A DNA stretch of 36,299 bases from Rhodopseudomonas pseudopalustris (GCF_900110435.1 NZ_FODT01000020.1:1-36299); one strand, 5' to 3'. Numbered from the stretch's first letter, positions 1 to 7,450 are shown. The notes: generated from the letters alone by a model not told the origin. Numbers and translations: made by a program.

Positions 1-1
1 G

Positions 2-148
2 CTGTCGAGCGAACACTTCTCGGTCGATGGCACGCTGATCGAGGCGTGGGCGTCGATCAAGAGCTTCCGCCGCAAGGACGGCGGCGACCAGGACATGGCG
101 GCCTACAATCTGATCCGCCTACCAAAGCTCCTGAGAGCAGCGGCGTGA
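2..148 (+). pseudogene. IS5-family transposase remnant, internally deleted
   Basis: The frame is open from the window edge to a TGA at 146-148, giving 48 codons. The first part carries the transposase signature HFSVDGTLIEAWAS with KSFR behind it. It then passes directly into AAYNLIRLPKLL, which in IS5-type transposases is the extreme C-terminus. Most of the DDE domain between these two blocks is missing, so this is an internal deletion derivative and cannot be active. Family assignment is from remembered motifs. The 5' part lies outside the window. The same C-terminal block recurs on the minus strand at 27802-27849. Confidence 0.8.
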
Positions 149-235
149 AGCTCCCCAAGACAGCGAGGCCATCCGCACTCAAAGCTGAAGCCGTCGCATG
201 TCGAACGACTGCAACCTTCAATCCCAATGAATGCA

Positions 236-257
236 GGACTTCTTCAACAGTCTGCTA
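236..257. repeat. Probable terminal inverted repeat of the IS5-type remnant
   Basis: The sequence CTTCTTCAACAGTCTGCTA resembles the outer ends of IS5-type elements of rhizobia and lies about 90 bases after the transposase stop. It likely marks the right boundary of the element. A dispersed palindromic repeat begins directly after it. The left end is outside the window, so the pair cannot be confirmed. Confidence 0.45.
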
Positions 258-357
258 GAGCATGATCCCGAAAACGGGATACCGGTTTTCGGAAAAGATC
301 GTGCTCAAACAATAACCTGGAGCGGGCTGACGATTCGAAGATAAGTCATTCTGCTCT
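258..357 (-). repeat. Dispersed composite repeat, family A, copy 1 (inverted)
   Basis: Positions 258-306 form an imperfect palindrome starting GAGCATGATC and ending GATCGTGCTC. A second module with the core CGATTCGAAGATAAGTCAT follows at 331-350. The same two modules, in the opposite orientation, occur at 5058-5149, 14326-14424 and 15589-15688. All copies are intergenic. It is probably a REP/MITE-like element of this bacterial group. Confidence 0.8.
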
Positions 358-386
358 GGAACGGTTTCGACCGGGGCCTGACGCCG

Positions 387-1178
387 CTATCGCTCCGCGA
401 TCTTTTGAATTCCGTCCAGCTGTCTGCTGACCCAGTTCAGGGTTGTCTCGGCCCAGATCCGCGAATCGGCTGGCGCCATCTCGCTTTGCTGTGGGGCAAG
501 GTCGGCGATAGCGATGCGGCGGTCGCGGGCCTGATGGCTGGATAGGAGGTCTTTCGCGTAGACCGGATCGATGCCGCTGCCCGGCAGCAATGGGATCAGC
601 GTCGGGCAACGGATCGCTGCGACGATCGGGGTCGGCGCGATCGCGCCGAGATAGCCTGGCAGCGAAGCGGTTTGCGCGTGTTCCCACAGCTCCCAGAGTC
701 CGCCATCGCACACCGCCGCGGCCACGCGCCCGTCCATGACAACACCCTTCGCGATCAGCGATGACGGGCTGCCATCCGCGATCAGGGCGATCCGGTTGGG
801 ATCGATCCCGGGGAGCTCGACCAGATAGTCGATCACCGCCGTCACGCAGCTCTCGGGGCGCACGGACCGCCGGGGCGCCTCAACATCGTCGCTGCCGGAA
901 TCGACACAAAGCAGCGCGAGGCGCCGTTCGCGCGCTGGCCGCGCCATGACGATCAACAACTCTTCCTTGCTACGCATCTCTCCAATGCACACAGCGATGG
1001 GAGCGCGATCCGTGCCGGACCTCTCGAACGGAAGGTAGTAGCTATCCAGGAACAGATCCTCGCGCCACGGAATAGCAACGGCTTCTACGGGCGGATCGAA
1101 GCTTTCCAGACAGCGCCTGACGGCTTCAGGCTCCGCCGAAGGGTCGAGACGATGCCATTCGGGGAGCCCACCCAGCAA
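387..1178 (-). CDS. Putative alpha/beta-hydrolase-like protein, function unknown
   Basis: A 263-residue cytoplasmic protein without signal peptide or membrane segment. The centre resembles an FrsA-type or dienelactone-hydrolase-type alpha/beta hydrolase: a PGIDPNRIALIADGSPSS stretch places Ser137 at a strand-turn-helix nucleophile elbow, but the usual G-x-S-x-G is altered to D-G-S-P-S. No convincing catalytic His is visible near the C-terminus, so it may be a catalytically altered member. The start is TTG, chosen because a CAGGAG ribosome site lies six to seven bases upstream and no in-frame ATG fits. It stands alone, with an IS remnant and family A repeat downstream and an AT-rich upstream region. 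The specific function is unknown. Confidence 0.6.
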   Translation of the reverse strand: MLGGLPEWHRLDPSAEPEAVRRCLESFDPPVEAVAIPWREDLFLDSYYLPFERSGTDRAPIAVCIGEMRSKEELLIVMARPARERRLALLCVDSGSDDVEAPRRSVRPESCVTAVIDYLVELPGIDPNRIALIADGSPSSLIAKGVVMDGRVAAAVCDGGLWELWEHAQTASLPGYLGAIAPTPIVAAIRCPTLIPLLPGSGIDPVYAKDLLSSHQARDRRIAIADLAPQQSEMAPADSRIWAETTLNWVSRQLDGIQKIAER

Positions 1179-1205
1179 TTTCAGCTCCTGCGGAAAAAGA
1201 CCCTA

Positions 1206-1216
1206 ATAATTGACTA
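1206..1216. promoter_or_regulatory. Palindromic possible operator TGACTAAGTCA
   Basis: An 11-base palindrome lies about 30 bases upstream of the TTG start of the divergently read hydrolase-like gene, inside an AT-rich block that stands out from the GC-rich surroundings. The position suits a transcription-factor site. No regulator gene is adjacent and no second copy was seen, so this is only a candidate. Confidence 0.25.
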
Positions 1217-1329
1217 AGTCACATAATCTAATTCACTGACTCGAAAAATGCACCTATATCAGTACGCGATGCAACCTCATCGTCCATTGTTCGCGATCAA
1301 TTCGAGATGTCCCGCGCGGTTGCAGCCTG

Positions 1330-1430
1330 GAGCTTTTCCGGCTCTGATAGAATCAGAACCGGAGCTCTAACTTTTTGTTCTGATGCGTTTTCTTCACGCG
1401 AACCGGTTTCCACGTCGCTCGAAAACGCTC
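1330..1430 (-). repeat. Dispersed repeat, family B, full copy 1
   Basis: The copy contains an imperfect hairpin (GAGCTTTTCC...GGAGCTC) joined to a module containing GCGTTTTCTTCACGCGAACC. Its reverse complement aligns along its length with 31967-32062 and 14216-14315. Shorter pieces lie at 8876-8913 and 15541-15585. All are intergenic. Confidence 0.75.
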
Positions 1431-1610
1431 CCGGTAAACGACGAGCTGAGCGGCGCGCGGACAGAGCTTCTGCGCACCGGATCTCACAGCCCCGGATCGG
1501 ACAGCATAGGATCCGACAGCACGGTTCATATCGAGCGGGTTGAGTGCGACCATCCACGCACCGGCGACATCGGCCGGAAGTCTGTCGATGGCGGATTCGC
1601 GCAAAAGCAA

Positions 1611-1695
1611 TGGTGCCCCTGGCCGGAATCGAACCAGCACTCCTTGCGGAACTCGATTTTGAGTCGAGCGCGTCTACCAGTTCCGCCACAGGGGC
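1611..1695 (-). tRNA. tRNA-Leu (anticodon CAA)
   Basis: The minus strand folds into an 85-base class II tRNA. The seven-base acceptor stem GCCCCTG pairs with CAGGGGC. The anticodon stem CTCGA/TCGAG closes a seven-base loop with CAA at the anticodon position, reading UUG. A long variable arm and a TTCGATT T-loop are present, and the 3' CCA is encoded at 1611-1613. The long variable arm and anticodon both fit leucine. It is a single tRNA gene. dsbB begins about 180 bases away on the other strand. Confidence 0.95.
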
Positions 1696-1873
1696 CTGCG
1701 CGGGCGGGGAATCGACCTGCGCCGCGAAGCGCGCGGACTATAGCGGGCGTAAGGTCCCGGTCAACCCGCACCGGCGTTTGCGCTGCGATCCACGAACACC
1801 GCGGTTTGATCGGCCGCCGTCTCGACACCGCCATGGGCGCGGGATACGACGCCAGCCGCACCCGGAGAACCCC

Positions 1874-2419
1874 GTGACCGCCAACCTCCTCCACCACACC
1901 GGCCTCGGCTTCCGGCCGGCCCGCGCGGCGCGCATCGCGCGCAACGTGGCGTTGACCTATGCGGTCATCGCCGCCGCGGCGCTCGGGGCCGCGTGGTTTT
2001 TCCAACTGGCGCTCGACCTCACGCCCTGCCCGCTCTGCCTCGAGCAGCGCTACGCATATTATGCGGCGATCCCGCTCGCCGGCCTGATCGCGCTCGGCGC
2101 CTGGCGCGAAGCCCCGATCTCGCTTCTGATCGCCGGCCTGGCGGTGCTGGCGGTGCTGGCGCTCGGCAATGCCGGGCTCGGCGCCTACCATGCCGGCGTC
2201 GAATGGAAATTCTGGACCGGCCCGACCGATTGCGCCGGCCCGGTGCTCGATTTCGGCAAGGCTGGCAGCCTGCTCGACCAGCTCGACAAAGTGAAGGTGA
2301 TGCGCTGCGACGAGGTTCAATGGCGGTTTCTCGGCCTGTCGCTCGCCGGCTACAATGTTCTGGTCTCGCTTGCCCTCGCCGCACTCGCCGCTTGGGGAAT
2401 CGCCCGGATCAGGCGCTGA
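1874..2419 (+). CDS. dsbB: Disulfide bond formation protein B (DsbB)
   Basis: A 181-residue inner-membrane protein that reoxidises periplasmic DsbA and passes electrons to quinone. Four hydrophobic segments are visible at about 25-47, 64-78, 83-103 and 153-177. The first periplasmic loop has the redox pair Cys52-Pro-Leu-Cys55 (CPLCLEQRY). The second loop has Cys120 and Cys145, spaced as in the family. The start is GTG at 1874, chosen because GGAG lies about seven bases before it and the open frame upstream crosses the tRNA gene, so longer starts are not credible. No dsbA is nearby. The motif set leaves little doubt about the family. Confidence 0.92.
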   Translation: MTANLLHHTGLGFRPARAARIARNVALTYAVIAAAALGAAWFFQLALDLTPCPLCLEQRYAYYAAIPLAGLIALGAWREAPISLLIAGLAVLAVLALGNAGLGAYHAGVEWKFWTGPTDCAGPVLDFGKAGSLLDQLDKVKVMRCDEVQWRFLGLSLAGYNVLVSLALAALAAWGIARIRR

Positions 2420-2460
2420 GGTTTCGTCTCCGCCTGCGAATGCCGCTCGGTCGCACCAAC

Positions 2461-2485
2461 GGAACCGAACGATCTCGGATGCGTT
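2461..2485 (+). promoter_or_regulatory. Candidate EcfG (general stress sigma) promoter
   Basis: GGAAC at 2461-2465 is followed, after a 16-base spacer, by CGTT at 2482-2485. This matches the alphaproteobacterial EcfG consensus (GGAAC, 16-17 bases, CGTT) as remembered. The sensor kinase start at 2588 is about 100 bases downstream. The kinase type is one typical of the PhyR-NepR-EcfG pathway, which supports the call. Confidence 0.6.
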
Positions 2486-2587
2486 GCCAAAGGTCGTCAT
2501 TTCAGAAAGTTGGTACGGGAGCTCGTTTCGACTCTTGTGTATGGCCAGCGCGTCTACGAAGTGACGCTACCCAGAATTGGCAGCGTC

Positions 2588-3790
2588 ATGCCCAGCGAAC
2601 ACAGGCCGGCCCCCGCGACCGCCCCGGAGGCTTCGCTCAATCGCCTCGAAGAACTTCCGTATCGCCGCCGCCAACAAGCGCTTCTCCGGGAATTCGGGAC
2701 GGCTGCGTTGCAGACGCGCGATTTCCGGCAAATTCTTCAGCAGGCGGTCGACCTTAGCGCCCGCGGTCTGGGATGCTCATTCGCGAAGGTTCTGGAGTAC
2801 GTCGCGGTCGAAAAGCGCTTGATCGTACGGGCAGGAATCGGCTGGCCGGCCGGCACAGTGGACCATGTTTCGCTCGGCGCCGACATCGAATCGCCTGCAG
2901 GCTTTGCCTTTCAAACCGGGCAATCGGTAGTCTCCAATCACCTACAGGACGAGACGCGGTTCCGAACGCCGAAACTTCTGGCCGACCATGGTATCAAACG
3001 CGCCATCAATGTCCTGATCAGGCGGGGTGGCGAGGGCGACACGGCCTTCGGTGTTCTCGAAGCGGACAGTCCGGATCCTGGACAGTTCGACGACGCCGAT
3101 GCGGATTTTCTGGCCGGCTTCGCGGGCCTGCTGGGCATCGCCATCGAACGTCAGCACGCGGACGCTAAACTTCAGGAAGCGCTCGATCATGAGGCCCTGC
3201 TGACGCGCGAGATGAGTCATCGCGTCAAGAACAGCCTGACCTCGGTCGTCGGCCTGCTACGTGTCCAGGCACGGGGCTCGGAGTCCGCGGACGTGAAGAA
3301 CGCATTGGAAGACGCCGCCATGCGGGTCGCTTCGATCGCGGGGGTTCACGATCATCTCTGGCGCGGCAGCAAGGTCGGCTTCGTCGATCTGTCCGACTTC
3401 GTCAGTCATCTCTGCGAGACGCTTCAGGGTTCGGCGCCGGAACATGTCATTCAATGTCGTTCCGACGACATCATCCTGTCTGCCGACAAGGCCATTCCGT
3501 TAGGCCTGCTGGTCAACGAACTTGTGACCAATGCCATCAAATATGCCTATGTCGATGGACATGGTGTGATCAGGTTGGACGCCCGGGAAATCAACGGGCA
3601 CCTGCTGGTCGAGATATCCGACGAAGGCGCCGGCCTGCCCGACGGGTTCGACATCAACCAGCCGCGCAAGAGCCTCGGCTTCCGTGTCATCCTCGGTCTG
3701 GTCCGGCAGCTGTTGGGCGAGCTGACGATCTCGAAGAACCTCCCGAGGGGAGCATTGTTCACGATCAAGTTTCCCGTTGACCCGCCCTAG
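2588..3790 (+). CDS. GAF domain sensor histidine kinase, HisKA_2/HWE type
   Basis: A 400-residue soluble kinase. Residues about 35-195 form a GAF-like sensory domain that starts with a conserved leader helix (LLREFGTAALQTRDFRQIL). The H-box REMSHRVKNSLTSVVGLL carries phospho-acceptor His211 and is of the HisKA_2/HWE type, not the classical HisKA type. An ATP-binding domain follows, with an N box (LLVNELVTNAIKYA) and a G box (DEGAGLP). There is no transmembrane segment, so the signal is probably internal. The start ATG at 2588 is preferred over an in-frame TTG at 2510 because the extra 26 residues lie outside any domain. Ribosome-site support is weak for both. The receiver gene follows within 80 bases and is its likely partner. 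Kinases of this type often feed the general stress response. Confidence 0.9.
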   Translation: MPSEHRPAPATAPEASLNRLEELPYRRRQQALLREFGTAALQTRDFRQILQQAVDLSARGLGCSFAKVLEYVAVEKRLIVRAGIGWPAGTVDHVSLGADIESPAGFAFQTGQSVVSNHLQDETRFRTPKLLADHGIKRAINVLIRRGGEGDTAFGVLEADSPDPGQFDDADADFLAGFAGLLGIAIERQHADAKLQEALDHEALLTREMSHRVKNSLTSVVGLLRVQARGSESADVKNALEDAAMRVASIAGVHDHLWRGSKVGFVDLSDFVSHLCETLQGSAPEHVIQCRSDDIILSADKAIPLGLLVNELVTNAIKYAYVDGHGVIRLDAREINGHLLVEISDEGAGLPDGFDINQPRKSLGFRVILGLVRQLLGELTISKNLPRGALFTIKFPVDPP

Positions 3791-3867
3791 ACGAGCGATC
3801 GATGCGCGAAAAGCAGGCCTCTCACGGGGGCCGGGAAACAAACGCGAGTCTTGTGAGTCCATTCTAT

Positions 3868-4245
3868 ATGCCGTCAATCCTTTCTCCCATTCGCATTCTC
3901 GTCGTCGAAAACGAAACCTTCATTCGTCTCGACGTCGTCGAGGTTCTGCGCGTGGCGGGATTCAATGTTGCGGAGGCGGTCAATGCGGATGAAGGCATCA
4001 AGATGCTCGAAGCCGATCCGGACATCCGGTTGATGTTCACCGACATCGAAATGCCGGGCGCCATGAACGGGCTGGAACTGGCGGCGACGGTCCGGGAACG
4101 ATGGCCCCCGATCAAGATCATCGCGGCTTCCGGACGTTTCAAGCTGCAGGCCAGCGATCTCCCCGCAGGCGCTCTGTTCTTCCTCAAGCCCTACGAAACA
4201 TCGCAGATCATCGACGCTGTTCGCGGGCTGACCGCGGTGGCGTGA
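3868..4245 (+). CDS. Single-domain response regulator (receiver)
   Basis: A 125-residue receiver domain with no output domain. Acidic residues in LVVENETF, phospho-acceptor Asp59 in MFTDIEMPG, the Ser of IIAASG and Lys107 in FFLKPYE are all present, so it should accept a phosphoryl group. It lies directly behind the HisKA_2 kinase on the same strand and is its probable target or phosphate sink. An in-frame ATG at 3802 sits just 12 bases after the kinase stop. It would add 22 residues of poor codon bias not needed for the fold, so 3868 is preferred. Neither start has a strong ribosome site. Such stand-alone receivers commonly tune the PhyR pathway, but that role here is inferred. Confidence 0.88.
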   Translation: MPSILSPIRILVVENETFIRLDVVEVLRVAGFNVAEAVNADEGIKMLEADPDIRLMFTDIEMPGAMNGLELAATVRERWPPIKIIAASGRFKLQASDLPAGALFFLKPYETSQIIDAVRGLTAVA

Positions 4246-4325
4246 GGGCCGGGCCGAATTCGTCGAATGCTGTTAGCTCACACGTCCCGATCGCGAGCGT
4301 CGGGCCACACACAGGCAAATCACAG

Positions 4326-5057
4326 ATGACACCCGTAAAGATCCTGCTCATGGCTGCCGTGATCAGCACCGTCGGCATGACGCACGCGCTGGCCGAGTGC
4401 GAAATCGCCGACGCAAAGCTCGAGGAGGCGATTCAGGAGAACCCGCGATTTCGCGGGCCGGCGAACAGTCAGTCGGTGCGCGACCTCCGAAGCTTGAGGG
4501 ACGCCGCCTTTACGCTGCGATCCTATGGACGTCACGAAGACTGCGAGCGTCTCCTCGCCAACATTCGCGAACTCATCGCCGGACCGCCGATGGGATCGTT
4601 GGGAGATAATGATGAGGAACAGGCCGACATCCAGAATTCCGCTCGCGAGCCGAAAGTCCGCCGCGGGGCCGCGGCCGGCAACCGTGGCAAAAAGGACGCC
4701 AAACCGCTGATCAGGATCGACCAGCTGACGCCCGGTCTGCGCACCGACGAGATGATCGGGGCGGAGGTCCGCAGTTCCGACGACAAGATCGTCGGCGAGG
4801 TCCGGAACATCGTATTCGGCACCAAGGACGGTCGAGACTACGCGATCATCGCCTCGGGCGGGTTCTTCACCACCGGCAAGGACAGCATCGTGGTGCCGAT
4901 TCGATCGCTCCAGGTGACGCAGGATCGATCGAGCTTCTTTCTTCCCATTGCGAAGGACGTCATGAGAACGGTGCCGGTGATGCCTGATCAGGACTACAAC
5001 TGGCTATCGGACCAGGCTTGGCGCACCCAAAACGACGCGCTCTTCGAGCAACCCTAA
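4326..5057 (+). CDS. Exported PRC-barrel domain protein
   Basis: A 243-residue protein with a Sec-type signal peptide (MTPVKILLMAAVISTVGMTHALA, cleavage likely after residue 23). The mature N-terminal part is helical with two Cys (ECEIAD and HEDCERLL). A polar Arg/Lys-rich linker follows at about 105-130. A PRC-barrel domain runs at about 135-220, with the typical DEMIGAEVRSSDDKIVGEV opening and a DSIVVPIRSL strand. PRC-barrel proteins of this kind in alphaproteobacteria are periplasmic and mostly uncharacterised. It is read in the same direction as the kinase-receiver pair, 80 bases behind it, and could share its stress control. The exact role is unknown. Confidence 0.8.
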   Translation: MTPVKILLMAAVISTVGMTHALAECEIADAKLEEAIQENPRFRGPANSQSVRDLRSLRDAAFTLRSYGRHEDCERLLANIRELIAGPPMGSLGDNDEEQADIQNSAREPKVRRGAAAGNRGKKDAKPLIRIDQLTPGLRTDEMIGAEVRSSDDKIVGEVRNIVFGTKDGRDYAIIASGGFFTTGKDSIVVPIRSLQVTQDRSSFFLPIAKDVMRTVPVMPDQDYNWLSDQAWRTQNDALFEQP

Positions 5058-5149
5058 AGCGGGATGACTAATCTTCGAATCGTCATGCCGCTCTCGGGTC
5101 ATGTTTGAGCATGATCTTTTCCGAAAACCGGTGTCTCGGGGTCATGCTC
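5058..5149 (+). repeat. Dispersed composite repeat, family A, copy 2
   Basis: The CTTCGAATCGTCAT module at 5072-5086 is followed by a palindrome from GAGCATGATC (5107) to CATGCTC (5149). The copy fills the space between two convergent genes, the PRC-barrel gene and the AbrB-type gene, and may serve as a bidirectional transcription end. Confidence 0.8.
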
Positions 5150-5211
5150 CAGGTCCTGATCCCTTTGCCGGTATCGTCCTGCGCGACAACGCGGGGATCC
5201 GGTCCGGATCT

Positions 5212-6291
5212 TCAGTCGTCGAGATCGTCCGGGCTGCGGCCGAACCAGTGGACGATGCCGGGCGTCACGATCGAGACATAGATGAAGCGCGACAGATGAT
5301 GCGCGCCGACGAACACCGGATCGATGTTCAGCGTCAGCGCCAGCGCCATCATCGCATCCATCGCGCCGGGCGAGAACGCCACCACAACATCGCTGAGCCG
5401 AACCGGCGTGGTCAGGAGAATGGCGACGACGAAGACCCCCGAGATCGCGATGGCAACCGCGAACGAGCCGAGCGCCGCGCCGAGATAGCTGAGGATGGTG
5501 CGCAACTTGATCGCGCCGAACCGCGATCCGATCAGCGTGCCGATCCCGACCAGCGCCGACAGATAGGCCCATTCGGGTAGCGTGCCCTCGACCAGCCCGG
5601 AGCCGTGCAGCACCGAGGAGCCCAGCATCGCGCCGAACATCCAGCTCGCCGGAAAATTGATAAGACGCAGCAGCAGCGCCGCCGCGACCGCGACCGCGAC
5701 AACTGCGGCCAGCACCAGCGGCGTTGCCTCCGGTCCGCGCACCGGCAGCGGGCCGTGCGCCATCATCCCGGTCATCGCCAGCAGCATTGGCACCGCGCTG
5801 GTCAGGATGATCACCCGCATGATCTGCACGACGGCGATGCCCGGCACATTGGCCTTGCGCTCGGTGGCCAGCATGATGATCTGCGACAGCGCCCCCGGGC
5901 TGCCGGCGAGCAGCGCCGAGGTGCGGTCCCAACCATGAATCCGCTGCAGATAGATCGCGCTGCCGAAGGTGGCGAAGAAGGTCGCGATCGCCAGCAGCCC
6001 GATCGTCACCGGGTAGGAACTGAGGTTGTGGATCATCGCCGGCGAGACCATCGAGCCGAGCGAGACGCCAAGCGCCATCAGAACGATATGGGACAACGGC
6101 GGCGGCAGGCCCATGTTGCGACCAGCCAGGCCCGCGGCGGCGACCGCGACCATCGCGCCGGTGATCAGCCCGCCGGGGAGCTGCACCCAATAAGACAGCC
6201 CGCCACCGGCAGCGCCGATCGCGATCGTTTCGAGTACGTTCAGGGTTCTCGACCGCAGGCTCGGGGCGGTCAACGCGGAATTCTGGGACAC
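5212..6291 (-). CDS. AbrB-family (ammonia-monooxygenase-like) membrane transporter
   Basis: A 359-residue integral membrane protein with about ten hydrophobic segments arranged as two related halves. Each half shows a GALLG/GAMLG-like motif (LPGGLITGAMVAVAAAG and FPASWMFGAMLGSSVLHG) and a following SPGALSQIIMLA or SPGAMDAMMALAL motif. This internal duplication is the mark of the Gram-negative AbrB family, unrelated to the AbrB transcription factor. The substrate is unknown; regulation or export of small molecules has been proposed for the family. The GTG start at 6291 has AAGG a few bases upstream. It is divergent from the following exported-protein gene. Confidence 0.85.
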   Translation of the reverse strand: MSQNSALTAPSLRSRTLNVLETIAIGAAGGGLSYWVQLPGGLITGAMVAVAAAGLAGRNMGLPPPLSHIVLMALGVSLGSMVSPAMIHNLSSYPVTIGLLAIATFFATFGSAIYLQRIHGWDRTSALLAGSPGALSQIIMLATERKANVPGIAVVQIMRVIILTSAVPMLLAMTGMMAHGPLPVRGPEATPLVLAAVVAVAVAAALLLRLINFPASWMFGAMLGSSVLHGSGLVEGTLPEWAYLSALVGIGTLIGSRFGAIKLRTILSYLGAALGSFAVAIAISGVFVVAILLTTPVRLSDVVVAFSPGAMDAMMALALTLNIDPVFVGAHHLSRFIYVSIVTPGIVHWFGRSPDDLDD

Positions 6292-6457
6292 GCGACCTTA
6301 TCGCAAATCCAAATACCGCCGACAAATGCGATCAACGCGCCCCGCTATACCGCCGGCGCGGGCCGATGGTATTGGTTGTAAGCTAATCAGTTCGCAATTG
6401 TCACGGCGTAACCCGACGCTAGGATGCTCCCGGTTCATGAAACCGGGAGATGGGACG

Positions 6458-6967
6458 ATGAGGGCTCCACAGATCGTAACAATCGCAAGCGCCTTGATGG
6501 GAACGGCGCTGCTGACGCTGGCGTCGGCCGCACCCGGCCACGCGCTGACCGCTCAGGAATGCAGCGCCAAGTATCAGGCCGCCAAGACCGCCGGGACGCT
6601 GAACGGTCAAGGCTGGAACGATTTCCGCAAGGCGCAATGCGCAAGCGATTCCGCCGCCGAAGCGGACTCCAAGGCCGTCGAGGCAAAGGACAAGCCTGAA
6701 GCAAAATCCGCGGCCAAATCCGAAGCCAAATCTGAAGCCAAGCCGAAGGCGAAGCCGGCCGAACCCGCCGCGGCCTCGGCCGGACCGCCGACCTTCCCGA
6801 CCGCGGTCGATGCGAAATTCGCCAAGGAGCCGGCGGCCCGCGCCCGGCTGCACACCTGCGCCGAACAATGGAAAGCCAACAAGGCCGCCAACACCACCGG
6901 CGGCCTGAAATGGATCCAGAAGGGTGGCGGCTATTGGAGCGAGTGCAACAAGCGGCTCAAGGCCTGA
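6458..6967 (+). CDS. Exported Lys/Ala-rich protein with duplicated Cys-Trp-Cys motif
   Basis: A 169-residue periplasmic protein. The signal peptide runs to about residue 29 (GHALTAQ). The mature protein has two related units. The first is Cys35-x-x-KYQAAKTAGTLNGQGW-x-x-F-Cys61. The second is Cys134-x-x-QWKANKAANTTGGLKW...YW-x-x-Cys163. A low-complexity linker at about 68-105, made of repeated (S/P)EAK and AKSEA units, separates them. Each unit could close one disulfide. The start ATG is chosen because GGGAGA lies seven bases upstream and the signal peptide begins there. Similar proteins occur as hypotheticals in Bradyrhizobium relatives, to my recollection. The function is unknown, and the tail could bind the cell wall or an anionic surface. 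Confidence 0.75.
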   Translation: MRAPQIVTIASALMGTALLTLASAAPGHALTAQECSAKYQAAKTAGTLNGQGWNDFRKAQCASDSAAEADSKAVEAKDKPEAKSAAKSEAKSEAKPKAKPAEPAAASAGPPTFPTAVDAKFAKEPAARARLHTCAEQWKANKAANTTGGLKWIQKGGGYWSECNKRLKA

Positions 6968-6984
6968 GTGATGGCATCTTGCAT

Positions 6985-7004
6985 CCCGGCCACGCGCGGC
7001 CGGG
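6985..7004 (+). terminator. Hairpin after the Lys/Ala-rich protein gene
   Basis: CCCGGCC at 6985-6991 pairs with GGCCGGG at 6998-7004 across a six-base loop, 18 bases after the stop codon. There is no T-run, so it is a possible but not classical terminator. Confidence 0.4.
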
Positions 7005-7028
7005 CGATTGACAGGCTTGTCTGAAACA

Positions 7029-7060
7029 CCCCATGCGTGCGGCTTCACGCACGCCCGGGG
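7029..7060 (+). promoter_or_regulatory. Leader hairpin immediately upstream of lrgA start
   Basis: CCCC (7029-7032) pairs with GGGG (7057-7060). Inside it, GCGTGCG (7035-7041) pairs with CGCACGC (7048-7054) across a six-base loop. The GGGG strand lies six bases before the ATG, where the ribosome-binding site would be, and no better site is seen. If the hairpin forms in the message it would limit translation of lrgA. Confidence 0.45.
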
Positions 7061-7066
7061 TCACAG

Positions 7067-7450
7067 ATGATCGCAAGTCTCGGTCTGATTCTCCTATGCC
7101 AGCTCACCGCCGAGGCGGCGGTCCGCGCCCTCGCGGTGCCGCTGCCCGGCCCGGTGATCGGGCTGCTGCTGCTGCTGGGTCTGTTGCTCGCGCGCGACCG
7201 GCTCGGCTGGCTGGCGCGCGGCCCGCTGCGCAATGACGGCGTCGAGAATGCCTCGAAGGGGATGCTGGCGCATCTGTCGCTGCTGTTCGTGCCGGCTGGG
7301 GTCGGTGCGATCCAGCAGCTCGACCTGATCGCGACCCACGGCGTCGTCATCGTGCTGGTGCTGGCCGGCTCGGTGCTGATCACCCTGCTGGTGACGGTGG
7401 CGACCTTTCTGGTCACGGCGCGGCTGCTGTCGATGTGGGGCTCGCGATGA
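7067..7450 (+). CDS. lrgA: LrgA/CidA-family holin-like protein
   Basis: A 127-residue inner-membrane protein with four hydrophobic segments. The conserved LPGPVIGLLLLLG motif sits in the second segment and a LLFVPAGVGAI motif lies near residue 70. Both are diagnostic of the LrgA/CidA family. These holin-like proteins act with LrgB in murein hydrolase control, cell death or small-molecule export. The start at 7067 is chosen over an in-frame GTG at 7037, which lies within the leader hairpin. The stop overlaps the lrgB start (ATGA at 7447-7450), so the two are translationally coupled. Confidence 0.9.
   Translation: MIASLGLILLCQLTAEAAVRALAVPLPGPVIGLLLLLGLLLARDRLGWLARGPLRNDGVENASKGMLAHLSLLFVPAGVGAIQQLDLIATHGVVIVLVLAGSVLITLLVTVATFLVTARLLSMWGSR

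Larger units (their letters stand above)
1179..1610. other. Intergenic region: AT-rich promoter zone plus repeat
   Basis: No gene is supported here. Positions 1200-1265 are distinctly AT-rich and contain the 11-base palindrome TGACTAAGTCA, upstream of the hydrolase-like gene on the minus strand. A family B repeat occupies 1330-1430. The remainder up to the tRNA shows nothing recognisable. Short frames crossing it overlap the repeat and tRNA and are not believed. Confidence 0.5.

Noticed and set aside
3802-3867. Upstream ATG for the receiver gene
   Set aside because: The extra codons have poor GC3 and are not needed for the receiver fold; kept only as an alternative start.
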